The position numbers and the translations under genes were made by a program. A model generated the notes under the pieces. The model worked only from the letters and a program-made list of their open reading frames with translations. It made no database searches and was not told the origin of the DNA. From Haloferax massiliensis (lineage in GTDB: Archaea > Halobacteriota > Halobacteria > Halobacteriales > Haloferacaceae), in contig NZ_CSTE01000002.1 of NCBI RefSeq assembly GCF_001368915.1, positions 825,349 through 889,348 of the forward strand: a stretch of 64,000 nt of DNA, read 5' to 3'. Shown here one piece after another: positions 1 to 8,076 of this stretch. Positions within the stretch are counted from its first letter, which is position 1; the number at the start of each line of letters is the position of its first letter.

Positions 1-215
1 TTGTCGGCGACGGCGTCGGCGGCGAGGCGCATCGGGACCGCGAGACAGACCACGTCGAACCGCTCGTCGCCGTCCAGCGGGACCGCCCGGCCGCCCAGCG
101 CGTCCGCTGTGGCGACCGCTTTCTCGGGGGCCGCGTCGGCGAACGCGAGGTCGGCGTCGACGGTGCGGCCGAACCAGCGTCCCATTGCGCCCGCGCCGAC
201 GATGAGCACGTCCAT
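1..215 (-). CDS. tyrA: Prephenate dehydrogenase (TyrA), N-terminal part only
   Basis: The minus-strand frame opens with ATG at 215 and runs off the window edge, giving about 71 residues. The protein begins MDVLIVGAGAMGRWFGRTV, a classic Rossmann dinucleotide-binding start (GxGxMG). It continues with an Asp-rich turn and a VVCLAVPM strand, as in the NADP-binding half of prephenate dehydrogenases. Such enzymes oxidise prephenate to 4-hydroxyphenylpyruvate for tyrosine synthesis in the cytoplasm. aroA and aroC lie within 8 kb, which favours TyrA over other NAD-binding enzymes. The catalytic C-terminal domain is outside the window, so another short NAD-binding oxidoreductase cannot be excluded. 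The gene is divergent from the dehydrogenase at 361. Confidence 0.75.
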   Translation of the reverse strand, partial: MDVLIVGAGAMGRWFGRTVDADLAFADAAPEKAVATADALGGRAVPLDGDERFDVVCLAVPMRLAADAVAD

Positions 216-360
216 CGGTACGGGTGTGGAGGTGCGGCGGGCAAAAGGGAATCGGTGGCGGCGGGTGTGGCGAGACGGCCGTCCGCGCCCGACCCGCAAA
301 CCCCGTTCAACGGACACCCGGTGTCCGAACCGTCAAGTGGTCGTTAGCCGATAGGAAACC

Positions 361-1206
361 ATGGCATTCGATGATGTGGATTTCGAGGGTCGGACGGCCT
401 TCATCACGGGAACCAGTCGCGGCATCGGGAAGGCCATCGCGCTCGATCTCGCCGACCGAGGCGTAAACGTCGTCTCGACGGGCAAGACCGTCGACGGGCG
501 CGAGGACCTCCCCGGAACCATCGTCGAGACGACGGAGGAGATACGCGAGCGTGGCGGGAACTCCATCTGGTGTCAACTCGACGTGCGCGACGACGACTCG
601 GTGCGGACGGCCATCGACGAGACGGTCGACGCCTTCGGCGGCATCGACTTCGTCGTCAACAACGCGGGCGCGATTCACATCGCCGGCTTCGAGGACACGC
701 CGCCGAAGCGGTTCGACCTCCTCATGGACGTGAACGCCCGCGGGGCCTACGCGACCACGCACGCCGCGCTCCCGCACCTCCGCGAGAGCGACCGCGCCCA
801 CGTCGTCACCTTCTCCCCGCCGATGCCCGCCCGCCCCGCGCCGGGCAAAGTGGCCTACGCGCTCTCGAAGTACGGCATGACGTTCATCGCGCAGTCGCTG
901 GCGGGCGAACTCGCCGCCGACGACATCGGCGTGAACGCGCTGTGGCCGGTCGCCGCCATCGAGTCCGAGGCGACGCGACACTTCGGGATGGGCACGCCCG
1001 AGGACTGGCGCACCCCGCAGATAATGTGCGACGCCGTCGCCGAACTGTTCTCGCGCGACCCGACCGACTGCACCGGCAACGCGTTCTACGACGAGGAACT
1101 GCTGTCCGAGGCGGGCGTCGACGACTTCTCTTCGTACGCCGTCGTCGAGGGGAGCGACCCCGGCCCGATGTCGGCCCGGCTGTTCGACCCCGACTACGAG
1201 CGATGA
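361..1206 (+). CDS. Short-chain dehydrogenase/reductase (SDR)
   Basis: This 281-residue protein is a full-length classical/extended SDR. It shows the cofactor motif TGTSRGIG near residue 17, the NNAG motif near residue 100 and a catalytic YALSK (Tyr-x-x-x-Lys) near residue 163. It ends in an acidic tail. The closest family I can suggest is the HSDL2-like group of SDRs, whose substrate is unknown. It should be a cytoplasmic NAD(P)-dependent alcohol/ketone oxidoreductase. ATG at 361 is the first start in frame and lies just behind an AT-richer stretch that could hold the promoter. The substrate cannot be read from the sequence. Confidence 0.85.
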   Translation: MAFDDVDFEGRTAFITGTSRGIGKAIALDLADRGVNVVSTGKTVDGREDLPGTIVETTEEIRERGGNSIWCQLDVRDDDSVRTAIDETVDAFGGIDFVVNNAGAIHIAGFEDTPPKRFDLLMDVNARGAYATTHAALPHLRESDRAHVVTFSPPMPARPAPGKVAYALSKYGMTFIAQSLAGELAADDIGVNALWPVAAIESEATRHFGMGTPEDWRTPQIMCDAVAELFSRDPTDCTGNAFYDEELLSEAGVDDFSSYAVVEGSDPGPMSARLFDPDYER

Positions 1207-1254
1207 CGCGCCCCGGTTATCGGCGCTGAGACTCGGAGGCAGACGTTTATACCG

Positions 1255-1287
1255 CGTGAACTCGATAACACGCACGATGAGTTCACG
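1255..1287. promoter_or_regulatory. Promoter with 9-bp inverted repeat
   Basis: The arms CGTGAACTC (1255-1263) and GAGTTCACG (1279-1287) are perfect inverted repeats separated by 15 nt. They sit directly downstream of a TATA-like TTTATA (about 1245-1250) and over the expected transcription start of the stretch leading to the gene at 1379. That placement suits an operator, though no regulator can be named. A second AT-rich box (CTTATC, about 1349) lies 25-30 nt before the start at 1379. Confidence 0.45.
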
Positions 1288-1375
1288 TGTCGTCGATACT
1301 GTGGAAACAGCCTCTCCGACGCGATGTTTTACCGAATCGGCAATTAGACTTATCTACCGGTGGGGAATCGCATAG
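1277..1375 (+). CDS. Possible 32-residue small ORF / leader peptide
   Basis: ATG at 1277 opens a 33-codon frame ending with TAG at 1373-1375, three bases before the next gene. A TATA-like element about 30 nt upstream would place a leaderless start here. The peptide (starting MSSRVVDTVE) contains one Cys and an IRLIYRWGIA tail and matches nothing I recognise. It could be a genuine small protein, an upstream ORF controlling the gene at 1379, or chance. Its start overlaps the inverted repeat at 1255-1287. Confidence 0.25.
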   Translation: MSSRVVDTVETASPTRCFTESAIRLIYRWGIA

Positions 1376-1378
1376 CGC

Positions 1379-1900
1379 ATGGAGTTCCCTCGCCTCCCGA
1401 CACGAGACACGAGCGGTCAGAAGGTCGTCCTTCCCGACGACTTGGAGGGCGAACAGACGCTCGTGCTCATCAGCTTCGACCGCCGCCAGCAGTCGCTGGT
1501 CGGGTCGTGGCGCGGGTTCGCGAAGGAGCTATGCGAGACGTACGGCCATTTCGGGTACTACGAACTGCTCGTCCTCGGCGGGCGAAGCGGGATGATGCCG
1601 CCGATGGCCGGCGGCGGGATGTCTCCGGAGGCGGCCCGGAGCCGACCCCACGACAACGCGCTCGTCGCGCGGGTGGACAAGACCGCGCTCCAGCGCCGCC
1701 TCGGACTGCTCGGCGAGGGCAACATCTACGCGCTTCTCATCGAAGACGGGACGGTCGTCCGGCAGGCCGCGGGCGTGCTCACGCCCGAGACGGGCGACGC
1801 GCTGGAAGACCTACTGAAACAGTGGCGCGAGGCCAACTCCGGATGGACCGACGCGTCGGCCGTCGGCAGTCCGACGGGCGACAACGCTCTCGACAGCTGA
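1379..1900 (+). CDS. Thioredoxin-fold protein without CxxC
   Basis: The 173-residue protein reads like a thioredoxin-fold domain of the AhpC/ATP10 kind. An extended substrate-entry strand (TLVLISFDRRQQ) is followed by a helix, a variable Gly/Met-rich loop (about residues 73-88) and a late strand-turn of the form YALLIEDGTVVRQAAG. The redox CxxC motif of true thioredoxins is missing; the single Cys near residue 50 is not in an active-site context. It may therefore be a non-redox binding protein, perhaps assisting assembly. ATG at 1379 is preceded by an AT-rich promoter. The function is not recognised. Confidence 0.6.
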   Translation: MEFPRLPTRDTSGQKVVLPDDLEGEQTLVLISFDRRQQSLVGSWRGFAKELCETYGHFGYYELLVLGGRSGMMPPMAGGGMSPEAARSRPHDNALVARVDKTALQRRLGLLGEGNIYALLIEDGTVVRQAAGVLTPETGDALEDLLKQWREANSGWTDASAVGSPTGDNALDS

Positions 1901-1939
1901 TTTTCCGCGCCGACCGCGATTTCGCGTCCGCCGCGCCGG

Positions 1940-3115
1940 CTACTCGACGACGAGTTCGACCGGGTACTCCGTCAGGTTCTCGTAGCCGTCCTCGGTGACG
2001 ACCACGAGGTCTTCGATTCTGACGCCGCCGACGTCGGGGTCGTACAGGCCCGGTTCGATGGTGATGACGTGGCCGGGGCGAAGCTCCTCGCCGCTCGGAC
2101 TCAGCGAGGGCAGTTCGTGCACGTCCAGACCGACGCCGTGGCCGGTGCTGTGGATGAAGCCGGTCTCCGCCGAGGGGTCCGCGCGGAGCGTGTTCTCGCC
2201 GGCCGCTTCGTACACGTCGCAGACGGCGTCGTGGACGTCGGCTCCGGTCGCGCCGGGTTCGACGGCGTCGAGGGCGGCCTCGAACGCCTCCTCGGTGAGG
2301 TCGAACCACTCGCGGATTTCGGGCGACGGCTCGCCTTTCACGAACGTCCGGGTCATGTCGCCGTTGTACTTCGTCTCCTTGTCGCGCGGGAAGATGTCGA
2401 TGATGACGGGCTCGTCGGCGCGGAGCGGGCCGCTCCCGCGGTCGTGGGGGTCGGCGGCGTCGGCCCCGCAGGCGACGATGGTCTCGTCGAGGGCGCAGCC
2501 GTGTCGCAGGAGCGTCACCTCGATTTCCTCCCTGACGCGCTCGCTCGTCAGGGGGTCGCCCTCGTGGGTGAGCGTGCCGTCGTCGGCCACGTCGGCGTCG
2601 CGGATGAGGCCCTCGGCGGCGCGCATCGCGGCCTCGTTGGCGTCTTGGGCGGCGTGGACGTGCTCGACTTCCTCGTCGGTCTTCACCGCGCGGATGTTCG
2701 TGAGCACGTCGTCGGTCTCGGCCTCGACCGCGACGCCCTCGTCGCGCAGGCCGTCGGCGGTGCCGAGCGGGAAGTCCGCGGGGACCGCCAGCGAGTCGAC
2801 CTCGTGGTCGGCGAGGAACGCCGCGACCGTCTTGGCCTTCCCGACGACCGCGCCGTGTTCGGCGTGCTTGTCGCGGTAGTCGTAGTCGGAGAGCCGCGAG
2901 ACGGTGTCCGCGCGGCTCTCCTTCTTGGCGCGCCCGAACTCCAGCGTCGAGACGAGGAGGTGGATTCCCTCGGGCGTGTAGAGCGTCACGTACGGGTCCG
3001 GCGCGTCGAACCCGGAGAGGTACAGCTGGTTGGAGTCGCCGCCGTCGGCCGAGATGAGATAGCCGTCGAACTCGTCGCCGAGGAACTCGGCCAGCGGTGA
3101 GAAATCGGGTTCCAT
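1940..3115 (-). CDS. M24-family Xaa-Pro aminopeptidase/dipeptidase
   Basis: This 391-residue protein has the two-domain creatinase/prolidase build: an N-terminal domain of about 150 residues and a C-terminal pita-bread metallopeptidase. Metal ligands are visible in order: two Asp in the IIDIFPRD...YNGDMTRTF stretch, His in GHGVGLDVHE, Glu in TIEPGLYD and Glu in VRIEDLV. It should cleave Xaa-Pro bonds with two Mn/Co ions in the cytoplasm. The ATG at 3115 is chosen because the protein then starts at the usual domain boundary; the open frame continues far upstream only because of the G+C content. The gene is convergent with the thioredoxin-fold gene and divergent from aroA. Confidence 0.9.
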   Translation of the reverse strand: MEPDFSPLAEFLGDEFDGYLISADGGDSNQLYLSGFDAPDPYVTLYTPEGIHLLVSTLEFGRAKKESRADTVSRLSDYDYRDKHAEHGAVVGKAKTVAAFLADHEVDSLAVPADFPLGTADGLRDEGVAVEAETDDVLTNIRAVKTDEEVEHVHAAQDANEAAMRAAEGLIRDADVADDGTLTHEGDPLTSERVREEIEVTLLRHGCALDETIVACGADAADPHDRGSGPLRADEPVIIDIFPRDKETKYNGDMTRTFVKGEPSPEIREWFDLTEEAFEAALDAVEPGATGADVHDAVCDVYEAAGENTLRADPSAETGFIHSTGHGVGLDVHELPSLSPSGEELRPGHVITIEPGLYDPDVGGVRIEDLVVVTEDGYENLTEYPVELVVE

Positions 3116-3436
3116 ACGCCGGAGTTCGCCCGGCCGGTAGTAAAGCCCTCGCGTCGCGGTCGGCGGGTTCCGGTATCGGCACCGCGACGCTCCTCTTCGG
3201 GCGGGAGACGCGCCGCGGATGGACCGCCGGAACTCGCCGTGAGCGGTGACTGAGTGCCGCAATCCCGGCGCGACTCGTCCGCGGTTGCGGCGGTTCGCCG
3301 CCGGCCGTACGATACGCTCCCACGCGATATATGTTTGTTGGCAAACACGAAATCGAGCGACCGCGGTGCCGTCGTCGCCCGGGAGAACGTCGCCGCGTCC
3401 GGTACCCTGATACCGGACCCTGCCGACCCCTCGCGT

Positions 3437-4729
3437 ATGGACGCCCACGTCTCCCCGTCTCGGGTCGCCGGACGCACCCGAGCGCCGCCGTCGAAGAGTT
3501 ACACCCACAGAGCCGTCCTCGCCGCGGGCTACAGCGACGAGGCTGTCGTCCGCGACGCGCTCGTCAGCGCCGACACCAAGGCGACCATGCGCGCGGTCGA
3601 GGCCTTCGGCGGGTCGGTCGACCGCGACGGACAGACGGTCGAGGTCGCCGGCTTCGGCGGCCGACCGGGCACGCCCGACGACGTGGTCAACTGCGAGAAC
3701 TCGGGAACGACGATGCGCCTCGTCACCGGCTGTGCCGCGCTCGGCGACGGCCTGACGGTCCTCACGGGCGACGCGTCGCTCCGGTCGCGCCCCCACGGCC
3801 CGCTTCTCGACGCCGTCTTCGACCTCGACGGCCGCGCCGAGAGCACGCGCCGAAACGGACAGGCCCCGCTCGTCGTCGGCGACGGCATGACCGGCGGCAC
3901 CATCGAGATTCCCGGCGACGTGTCCTCGCAGTTCATCACCGCGCTCCTCATGGCCGGCGCGGTCACCGAAGAGGGAATCGACATCGAACTCACGACGGAA
4001 CTCAAGTCCTCGCCGTACGTCGATATCACGCTCGAACTCCTCGCCGACTTCGGCGTGGAAGCGAGCCGAACCGACGCCGGTTTCTCGGTCCCCGGCGGCC
4101 AGTCGTACGCCCCCGAGGGCGGCGCGTACAGCGTCCCCGGCGACTTCTCGTCTATCTCGTACCTGCTCGCGGCCGGCGCGGTCGCCGGCGCGGAGGGCGA
4201 GGACGTCGTCATCGAGGGCGCGCGGCCGTCCGCGCAGGGCGACAGCGCCATCGTCGATATCGTCCGCGACATGGGTGCGAGAGTCGACTGGGACGAGGGC
4301 GCGGGCGAACTCACCGTCTCCGCGGCCGACCTCACCGGCACGACCGTGGACGTGGGCGACACGCCCGACCTGCTGCCGACCATCGCGGTCCTCGGCGCTA
4401 TCGCCGACGGCGACACGGTCATCGAGAACTGCGAGCACGTCCGCTTCAAGGAGACCGACCGCGTGAGCGCGATGGCGGAGGAACTCGCGGAGATGGGCGC
4501 GAACGTCACCGAGCAACAGGACCGCCTCACGATTCACGGCGGCGAGACCGACCTCGTCGGCGCGGCGGTCGACGGCCGCGGCGACCACCGAATCGTCATG
4601 TCGCTCGCGGTCGCCGGCCTCGTCGCCGAGGGCGAGACGACGATTGCGGGCAGCGAGCACGTCGACGTGTCGTTCCCGAACTTCTTCGAGGCGATGCGCG
4701 ACCTCGGTGCCGAGATGACCGAGCGCTGA
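3437..4729 (+). CDS. aroA: 3-phosphoshikimate 1-carboxyvinyltransferase (EPSP synthase)
   Basis: The 430-residue protein has the expected EPSP synthase length. It carries the N-terminal phosphoshikimate/PEP motif [10 protein letters not shown], the ENSGTTMRL motif near residue 92, and the later [11 protein letters not shown] segment followed by GDHRIVMS, all diagnostic. It transfers the enolpyruvyl group of PEP to shikimate-3-phosphate, the sixth step of the shikimate pathway. ATG at 3437 places the standard N-terminus ([12 protein letters not shown]); the frame is open about 180 nt further upstream, but that extension is Arg-rich and unlike the family. aroC lies 2 kb downstream. Confidence 0.97.
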   Translation: MDAHVSPSRVAGRTRAPPSKSYTHRAVLAAGYSDEAVVRDALVSADTKATMRAVEAFGGSVDRDGQTVEVAGFGGRPGTPDDVVNCENSGTTMRLVTGCAALGDGLTVLTGDASLRSRPHGPLLDAVFDLDGRAESTRRNGQAPLVVGDGMTGGTIEIPGDVSSQFITALLMAGAVTEEGIDIELTTELKSSPYVDITLELLADFGVEASRTDAGFSVPGGQSYAPEGGAYSVPGDFSSISYLLAAGAVAGAEGEDVVIEGARPSAQGDSAIVDIVRDMGARVDWDEGAGELTVSAADLTGTTVDVGDTPDLLPTIAVLGAIADGDTVIENCEHVRFKETDRVSAMAEELAEMGANVTEQQDRLTIHGGETDLVGAAVDGRGDHRIVMSLAVAGLVAEGETTIAGSEHVDVSFPNFFEAMRDLGAEMTER

Positions 4730-4795
4730 GGGCGCGACCCCACAGCGACCCGCCCGGACGGAACTTTTTTCGCGCGCCCGCACGCCGACCGTGGT

Positions 4796-6034
4796 ATGTT
4801 CGACGCCGACGCGCAGGCGCTCCGCGAGCGACAGTCGGACGGTGACTACCTCCTGCCGGCGTACGACGACTGGTGTTTCTCGCGGGTACCGGGGACCGTC
4901 GCCGACCTGCTCGGCGCGGACGCCGGGCCGCGACTCCCCGCCGAAGCGACCGCGGGCTACGACGACGTGTCGCGGGTGGTCGTCTTCCTCGTCGACGGCT
5001 TCGGCCTCGCCCAGTGGGACGGCGAGCGCGACCGGATTCCCTTCCTCCGCGAGTTCGAGCGCGCGGGCCGGGTCACGCCGCTCACCACAGTTTTCCCGTC
5101 GGAGACGGCCGCCGCGTTGAACACGTTTCACTCCGGGGCGCTCCCGGCCGAACACGGCGTCGTCGGCTGGAACGTCTACGACCCCGACGCCGACGAGCTG
5201 TTCGAGGCGTTGCCATTCCTTCGGAAGGACGGCACCGAACCGGAGCGAATCGACCGCGCCGACGTGGCCGACTGCGAGAGCGTCTATCCCGACCTCGCCG
5301 CCGCGGGCGTCGAGACGCACCACGTGACGCCGTTCCCCTCCGAGGAGACGGTCCCGCACACCTACGACCCCGAGGACCTCTCGACGTTCTCGGACGCCTT
5401 CGCCGAGGCCGCCGAGGAGGCCGCGGACCCGTCGTACGTCTTCGCGTACCTCCCGCAGACCGACGCCGTGGCGCACCCCGAGGGCGTCGACTCCGAGGCG
5501 TACCGCGAGACGGTCGCCGAGACGTTCGCCCGCGTGGAAGACGCGATAGCGACGCTCGCCGAGACGGCCGACGGAGACGCGGGCGAGACGCTCGTCTGCG
5601 TCACCGCCGACCACGGCCTCGTCGACACCGACCCCGAGCGCAACCCCGACCTCTCGGAACCGCCGTTCGACCTCGTCTCGGACCTGCGGACGCTCACGGA
5701 CGGGACGCCGATTCGGTTCTCGGGGAGTCCGCGGAACGTCCACCTCCACCTGAAGGACGACCGAATCGACCCCGTCTACGACCTGCTCACGACCGAGTTG
5801 GACGCGCGGGTGTTCCGGAAACGGGAGGTGCTGGAGCGGGAACTGTTCGGTCCCGACCCCTCGCCGACGTTCGAGCGGCGACTCGGCGACCTCGTGGTCG
5901 TCCACCGCGACCTCGGCGTCTGGTACGGCGACGAGGAGCCGGGGAACCTCGGCTTCGTCGCCATGCACGGCGGCCTCCACCCCGACGAGATGCTGATTCC
6001 GCTCGCCACGGCGACGCTGGACTCACTCCGCTGA
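4796..6034 (+). CDS. Alkaline-phosphatase-superfamily phosphodiesterase/pyrophosphatase
   Basis: The 412-residue protein belongs to the type I phosphodiesterase/nucleotide pyrophosphatase branch of the alkaline phosphatase superfamily. An N-terminal metal-binding strand (VVVFLVDGFG) is followed by the nucleophile segment TVFPSETAAALN with Thr/Ser, then QTDAVAHPEG, VTADHG and FVAMHGGLHPDEM, which supply the usual Asp/His metal ligands. No signal peptide or membrane segment is seen, so it is probably cytoplasmic. The substrate is unknown; nucleotide sugars, phosphonates or dinucleotides are possible. It starts 66 nt after aroA and may be co-transcribed. The last 12 nt overlap the convergent gene at 6023. 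Confidence 0.85.
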   Translation: MFDADAQALRERQSDGDYLLPAYDDWCFSRVPGTVADLLGADAGPRLPAEATAGYDDVSRVVVFLVDGFGLAQWDGERDRIPFLREFERAGRVTPLTTVFPSETAAALNTFHSGALPAEHGVVGWNVYDPDADELFEALPFLRKDGTEPERIDRADVADCESVYPDLAAAGVETHHVTPFPSEETVPHTYDPEDLSTFSDAFAEAAEEAADPSYVFAYLPQTDAVAHPEGVDSEAYRETVAETFARVEDAIATLAETADGDAGETLVCVTADHGLVDTDPERNPDLSEPPFDLVSDLRTLTDGTPIRFSGSPRNVHLHLKDDRIDPVYDLLTTELDARVFRKREVLERELFGPDPSPTFERRLGDLVVVHRDLGVWYGDEEPGNLGFVAMHGGLHPDEMLIPLATATLDSLR

Positions 6035-6562
6035 GTCGGAGTCGGGGCCGCGGCCCGTCACGCCCGTCTCCCGCACGACGGCGTCGACCCACCAGAGCTT
6101 GAGGACCATCACGCCGAGCGTGCCGAGGAGCGTTCCGACCGGCCTACGCCGTATGGCCGAGGCGAAGGCGTAGAGCGTGACGGGGACGTTGAGCACGTTG
6201 AGCACGTTCGGGTAGTCCAACCCCATCGTCCCCCGCTCGGCGTCGAGCCACTCGCGCTCGGCGAGGACGATTCGGCTGAGGTAGTTGTCCGTGCGCGCGG
6301 GCCGCGGGAACAACACCGGGTTGACCGCGGTGAACGCGAGGGCGGCGAGGAAGAGCCGGCGGTCCCGCCGGTAGACGGCGTACATCAACACCGGGTAGAC
6401 GAGGATGCGCGTGCCGGCGCTCCACGGGTTGGCGTGGCGCTCCCAGAACGCCGCTTCGAAGCGGTCGCGGAGGCCGGAAGCGGAGGTGGAGGCGGAGGCG
6501 GGGCCGCGGTCGGGGGCGGACCCGCGGTCGCGGTCGGGGCCGGTGGAGGGCGTCGATGCCAT
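6023..6562 (-). CDS. DUF6653-type membrane protein
   Basis: This 179-residue protein has a low-complexity Asp/Ser/Arg N-terminus (about residues 1-30), then a WERHANPWSAGTRIL motif that I associate with the haloarchaeal DUF6653 family. Three to four hydrophobic segments follow (around residues 52-68, 75-88, 122-140 and 145-160), so it should be an integral membrane protein. No catalytic residues are evident and its role is unknown. The ATG at 6562 gives the family-like N-terminus. Its 3' end overlaps the phosphodiesterase gene by 12 nt in convergent orientation. Confidence 0.75.
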   Translation of the reverse strand: MASTPSTGPDRDRGSAPDRGPASASTSASGLRDRFEAAFWERHANPWSAGTRILVYPVLMYAVYRRDRRLFLAALAFTAVNPVLFPRPARTDNYLSRIVLAEREWLDAERGTMGLDYPNVLNVLNVPVTLYAFASAIRRRPVGTLLGTLGVMVLKLWWVDAVVRETGVTGRGPDSDSAE

Positions 6563-6668
6563 ACGCCCGATTCGTCGGCGTCGACCATGAACGTGGGGTC
6601 GCGGGACCCCCTCCCACGATTGCGGCTTTCTACAAACACTAAATGGGCGGCCACCCGAGGGGCGGGTA

Positions 6669-7877
6669 ATGAACGGCAACGAATTCGGTCGTCTCTTTCG
6701 GATGACCACCTACGGCGAGAGCCACGGCGACGCGATGGGCGTCACGGTGTCCGGCTGTCCCGCCGGCGTGGAGCTATCGGTCGAGGACGTACAGCACGAA
6801 CTGGACCGACGCAAACCGGGCCAATCGATGATTACGACGAGCCGCGGCGAGCCGGACGCCGTCGTCGTCAACTCCGGCGTGCAGGACGGCTACACGACGG
6901 GCACGCCCATCGGGATGGTCGTCCAGAACAAGGACGCCCGCTCGGGCAAGTACGAGCCGTACGTGACCGCGCCGCGGCCCTCCCACGGCGACTTCACGTA
7001 CTCGGCGAAGTTCGGCACGCGCAACTGGGGCGGCGGCGGTCGCTCCTCCGCGCGCGAGACGGTGAACTGGGTCGCCGCCGGCGCGGTGGCGAAACAGGTC
7101 ATCGAGCAGAGCGACTACGACATCGAAATCAAGGCGCACGTGAACCAGATCGGCGACGTGGAAGCGCCGGAGGTCTCGTTCGAGGACCTGCGCGAGCACA
7201 CGGAGGAAAACGACGTTCGGTGTGCGCACCCCGAGACGGCCGCCGAGATGCAGGAGCTCATCGAGGAGTACCAGAAGGAAGGCGACTCCATCGGCGGCTC
7301 GATTTACTTCGAGGCGCAGGGCGTCCCGCGCGGCCTCGGCGCGCCGCGGTTCGATTCGATTTCGGCGCGACTCGGACAGGCGCTCATGTCGGTTCCGGCG
7401 GCGACGGCGTTCGAGTTCGGTCTCGGCCGCGAGGCCCGCGAGTGGACCGGCCACGACCGCAACGAGAACTGGGAATTTGACGAGAGCGAGTCGCAAAGCG
7501 ACTCGGAAGACGCGAGCGGTGACGAACCGCGAGCGCACGGCGACCCCCGACCCGTCGGCAACAAACACGGCGGCATCCAGGGCGGCATCACGACCGGCGA
7601 ACCGGTGTACGGCGAACTGACGCTCCACGCGCCCACGTCCATCCCGAAGAAACAGCGGACCGTGGACTGGGAGACCGGCGAGGAAAAGGAGATTCAGGTC
7701 GTCGGCCGACACGACCCCGTGCTCCCGCCCCGCGGCGTCCCGGTCGTCGAGGCGATGCTCTACGTGACCATCCTCGACTTCATGCTCCTCGGCGGACGCA
7801 TCAACCCCGACCGCCTCGACGGACGCGCCGGCGAGTACGACACTCCGTACCACCCGTCGAGTCCGGACAACGAGTAG
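6669..7877 (+). CDS. aroC: Chorismate synthase
   Basis: The 402-residue protein opens with FRMTTYGESHG, a signature of chorismate synthase. It also has the RSSARETVNWVAAGAVAKQ segment and the late RHDPVLPPRGVPVVEAM motif that binds FMN and substrate. It converts EPSP to chorismate with reduced flavin, the final shikimate-pathway step. Unusually, about 30 residues of Glu/Asp/Ser (roughly residues 272-300, DESESQSDSEDASGDEPR) are inserted before the GNKHGGIQGG motif; this looks like a halophilic surface-loop expansion. ATG at 6669 lies nine bases after an AT-free leader with no clear Shine-Dalgarno. Confidence 0.96.
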   Translation: MNGNEFGRLFRMTTYGESHGDAMGVTVSGCPAGVELSVEDVQHELDRRKPGQSMITTSRGEPDAVVVNSGVQDGYTTGTPIGMVVQNKDARSGKYEPYVTAPRPSHGDFTYSAKFGTRNWGGGGRSSARETVNWVAAGAVAKQVIEQSDYDIEIKAHVNQIGDVEAPEVSFEDLREHTEENDVRCAHPETAAEMQELIEEYQKEGDSIGGSIYFEAQGVPRGLGAPRFDSISARLGQALMSVPAATAFEFGLGREAREWTGHDRNENWEFDESESQSDSEDASGDEPRAHGDPRPVGNKHGGIQGGITTGEPVYGELTLHAPTSIPKKQRTVDWETGEEKEIQVVGRHDPVLPPRGVPVVEAMLYVTILDFMLLGGRINPDRLDGRAGEYDTPYHPSSPDNE

Positions 7878-7939
7878 CGAACGCGATTCCGCGTTATCGT
7901 TCGCGCTATTCGGCGAGCGTGATAGCCCGTTCGTCCACT

Positions 7940-8076
7940 TTCGATGGTGGGACGGTGAGTCAGTTTAACAATATTAAGTCCTTCATTATCTTTCCTTGTT
8001 AATCCATAGCAAAGTCTTTAATCGGACCCTCCCCAACTTTTCAGGTAGCGCCCCAGCGGGGCCGTGAGCTCAACAT
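7940..8076 (+). promoter_or_regulatory. porA promoter and leader with hairpin
   Basis: The aroC-porA gap is AT-rich, with several possible TATA elements (TTAACAATATTAAG at about 7964 and a TTTAAT at about 8014). A 5-bp GC stem-loop, GCCCC (8050-8054), loop AGC, GGGGC (8058-8062), lies 14 nt before the porA ATG. If transcription starts near 8040, the leader would carry this hairpin close to the ribosome entry site. Most genes in the window lack leaders, so this one stands out. An Lrp-type regulator gene lies downstream of porB. Confidence 0.5.

Noticed and set aside
1940-5980. 1346-codon open frame on the minus strand
   Set aside because: Only the last part (1940-3115) is coding. Upstream it runs antisense to aroA and the phosphodiesterase gene and is Arg/Val/Gly-rich, as usual for a shadow frame in GC-rich haloarchaeal DNA.
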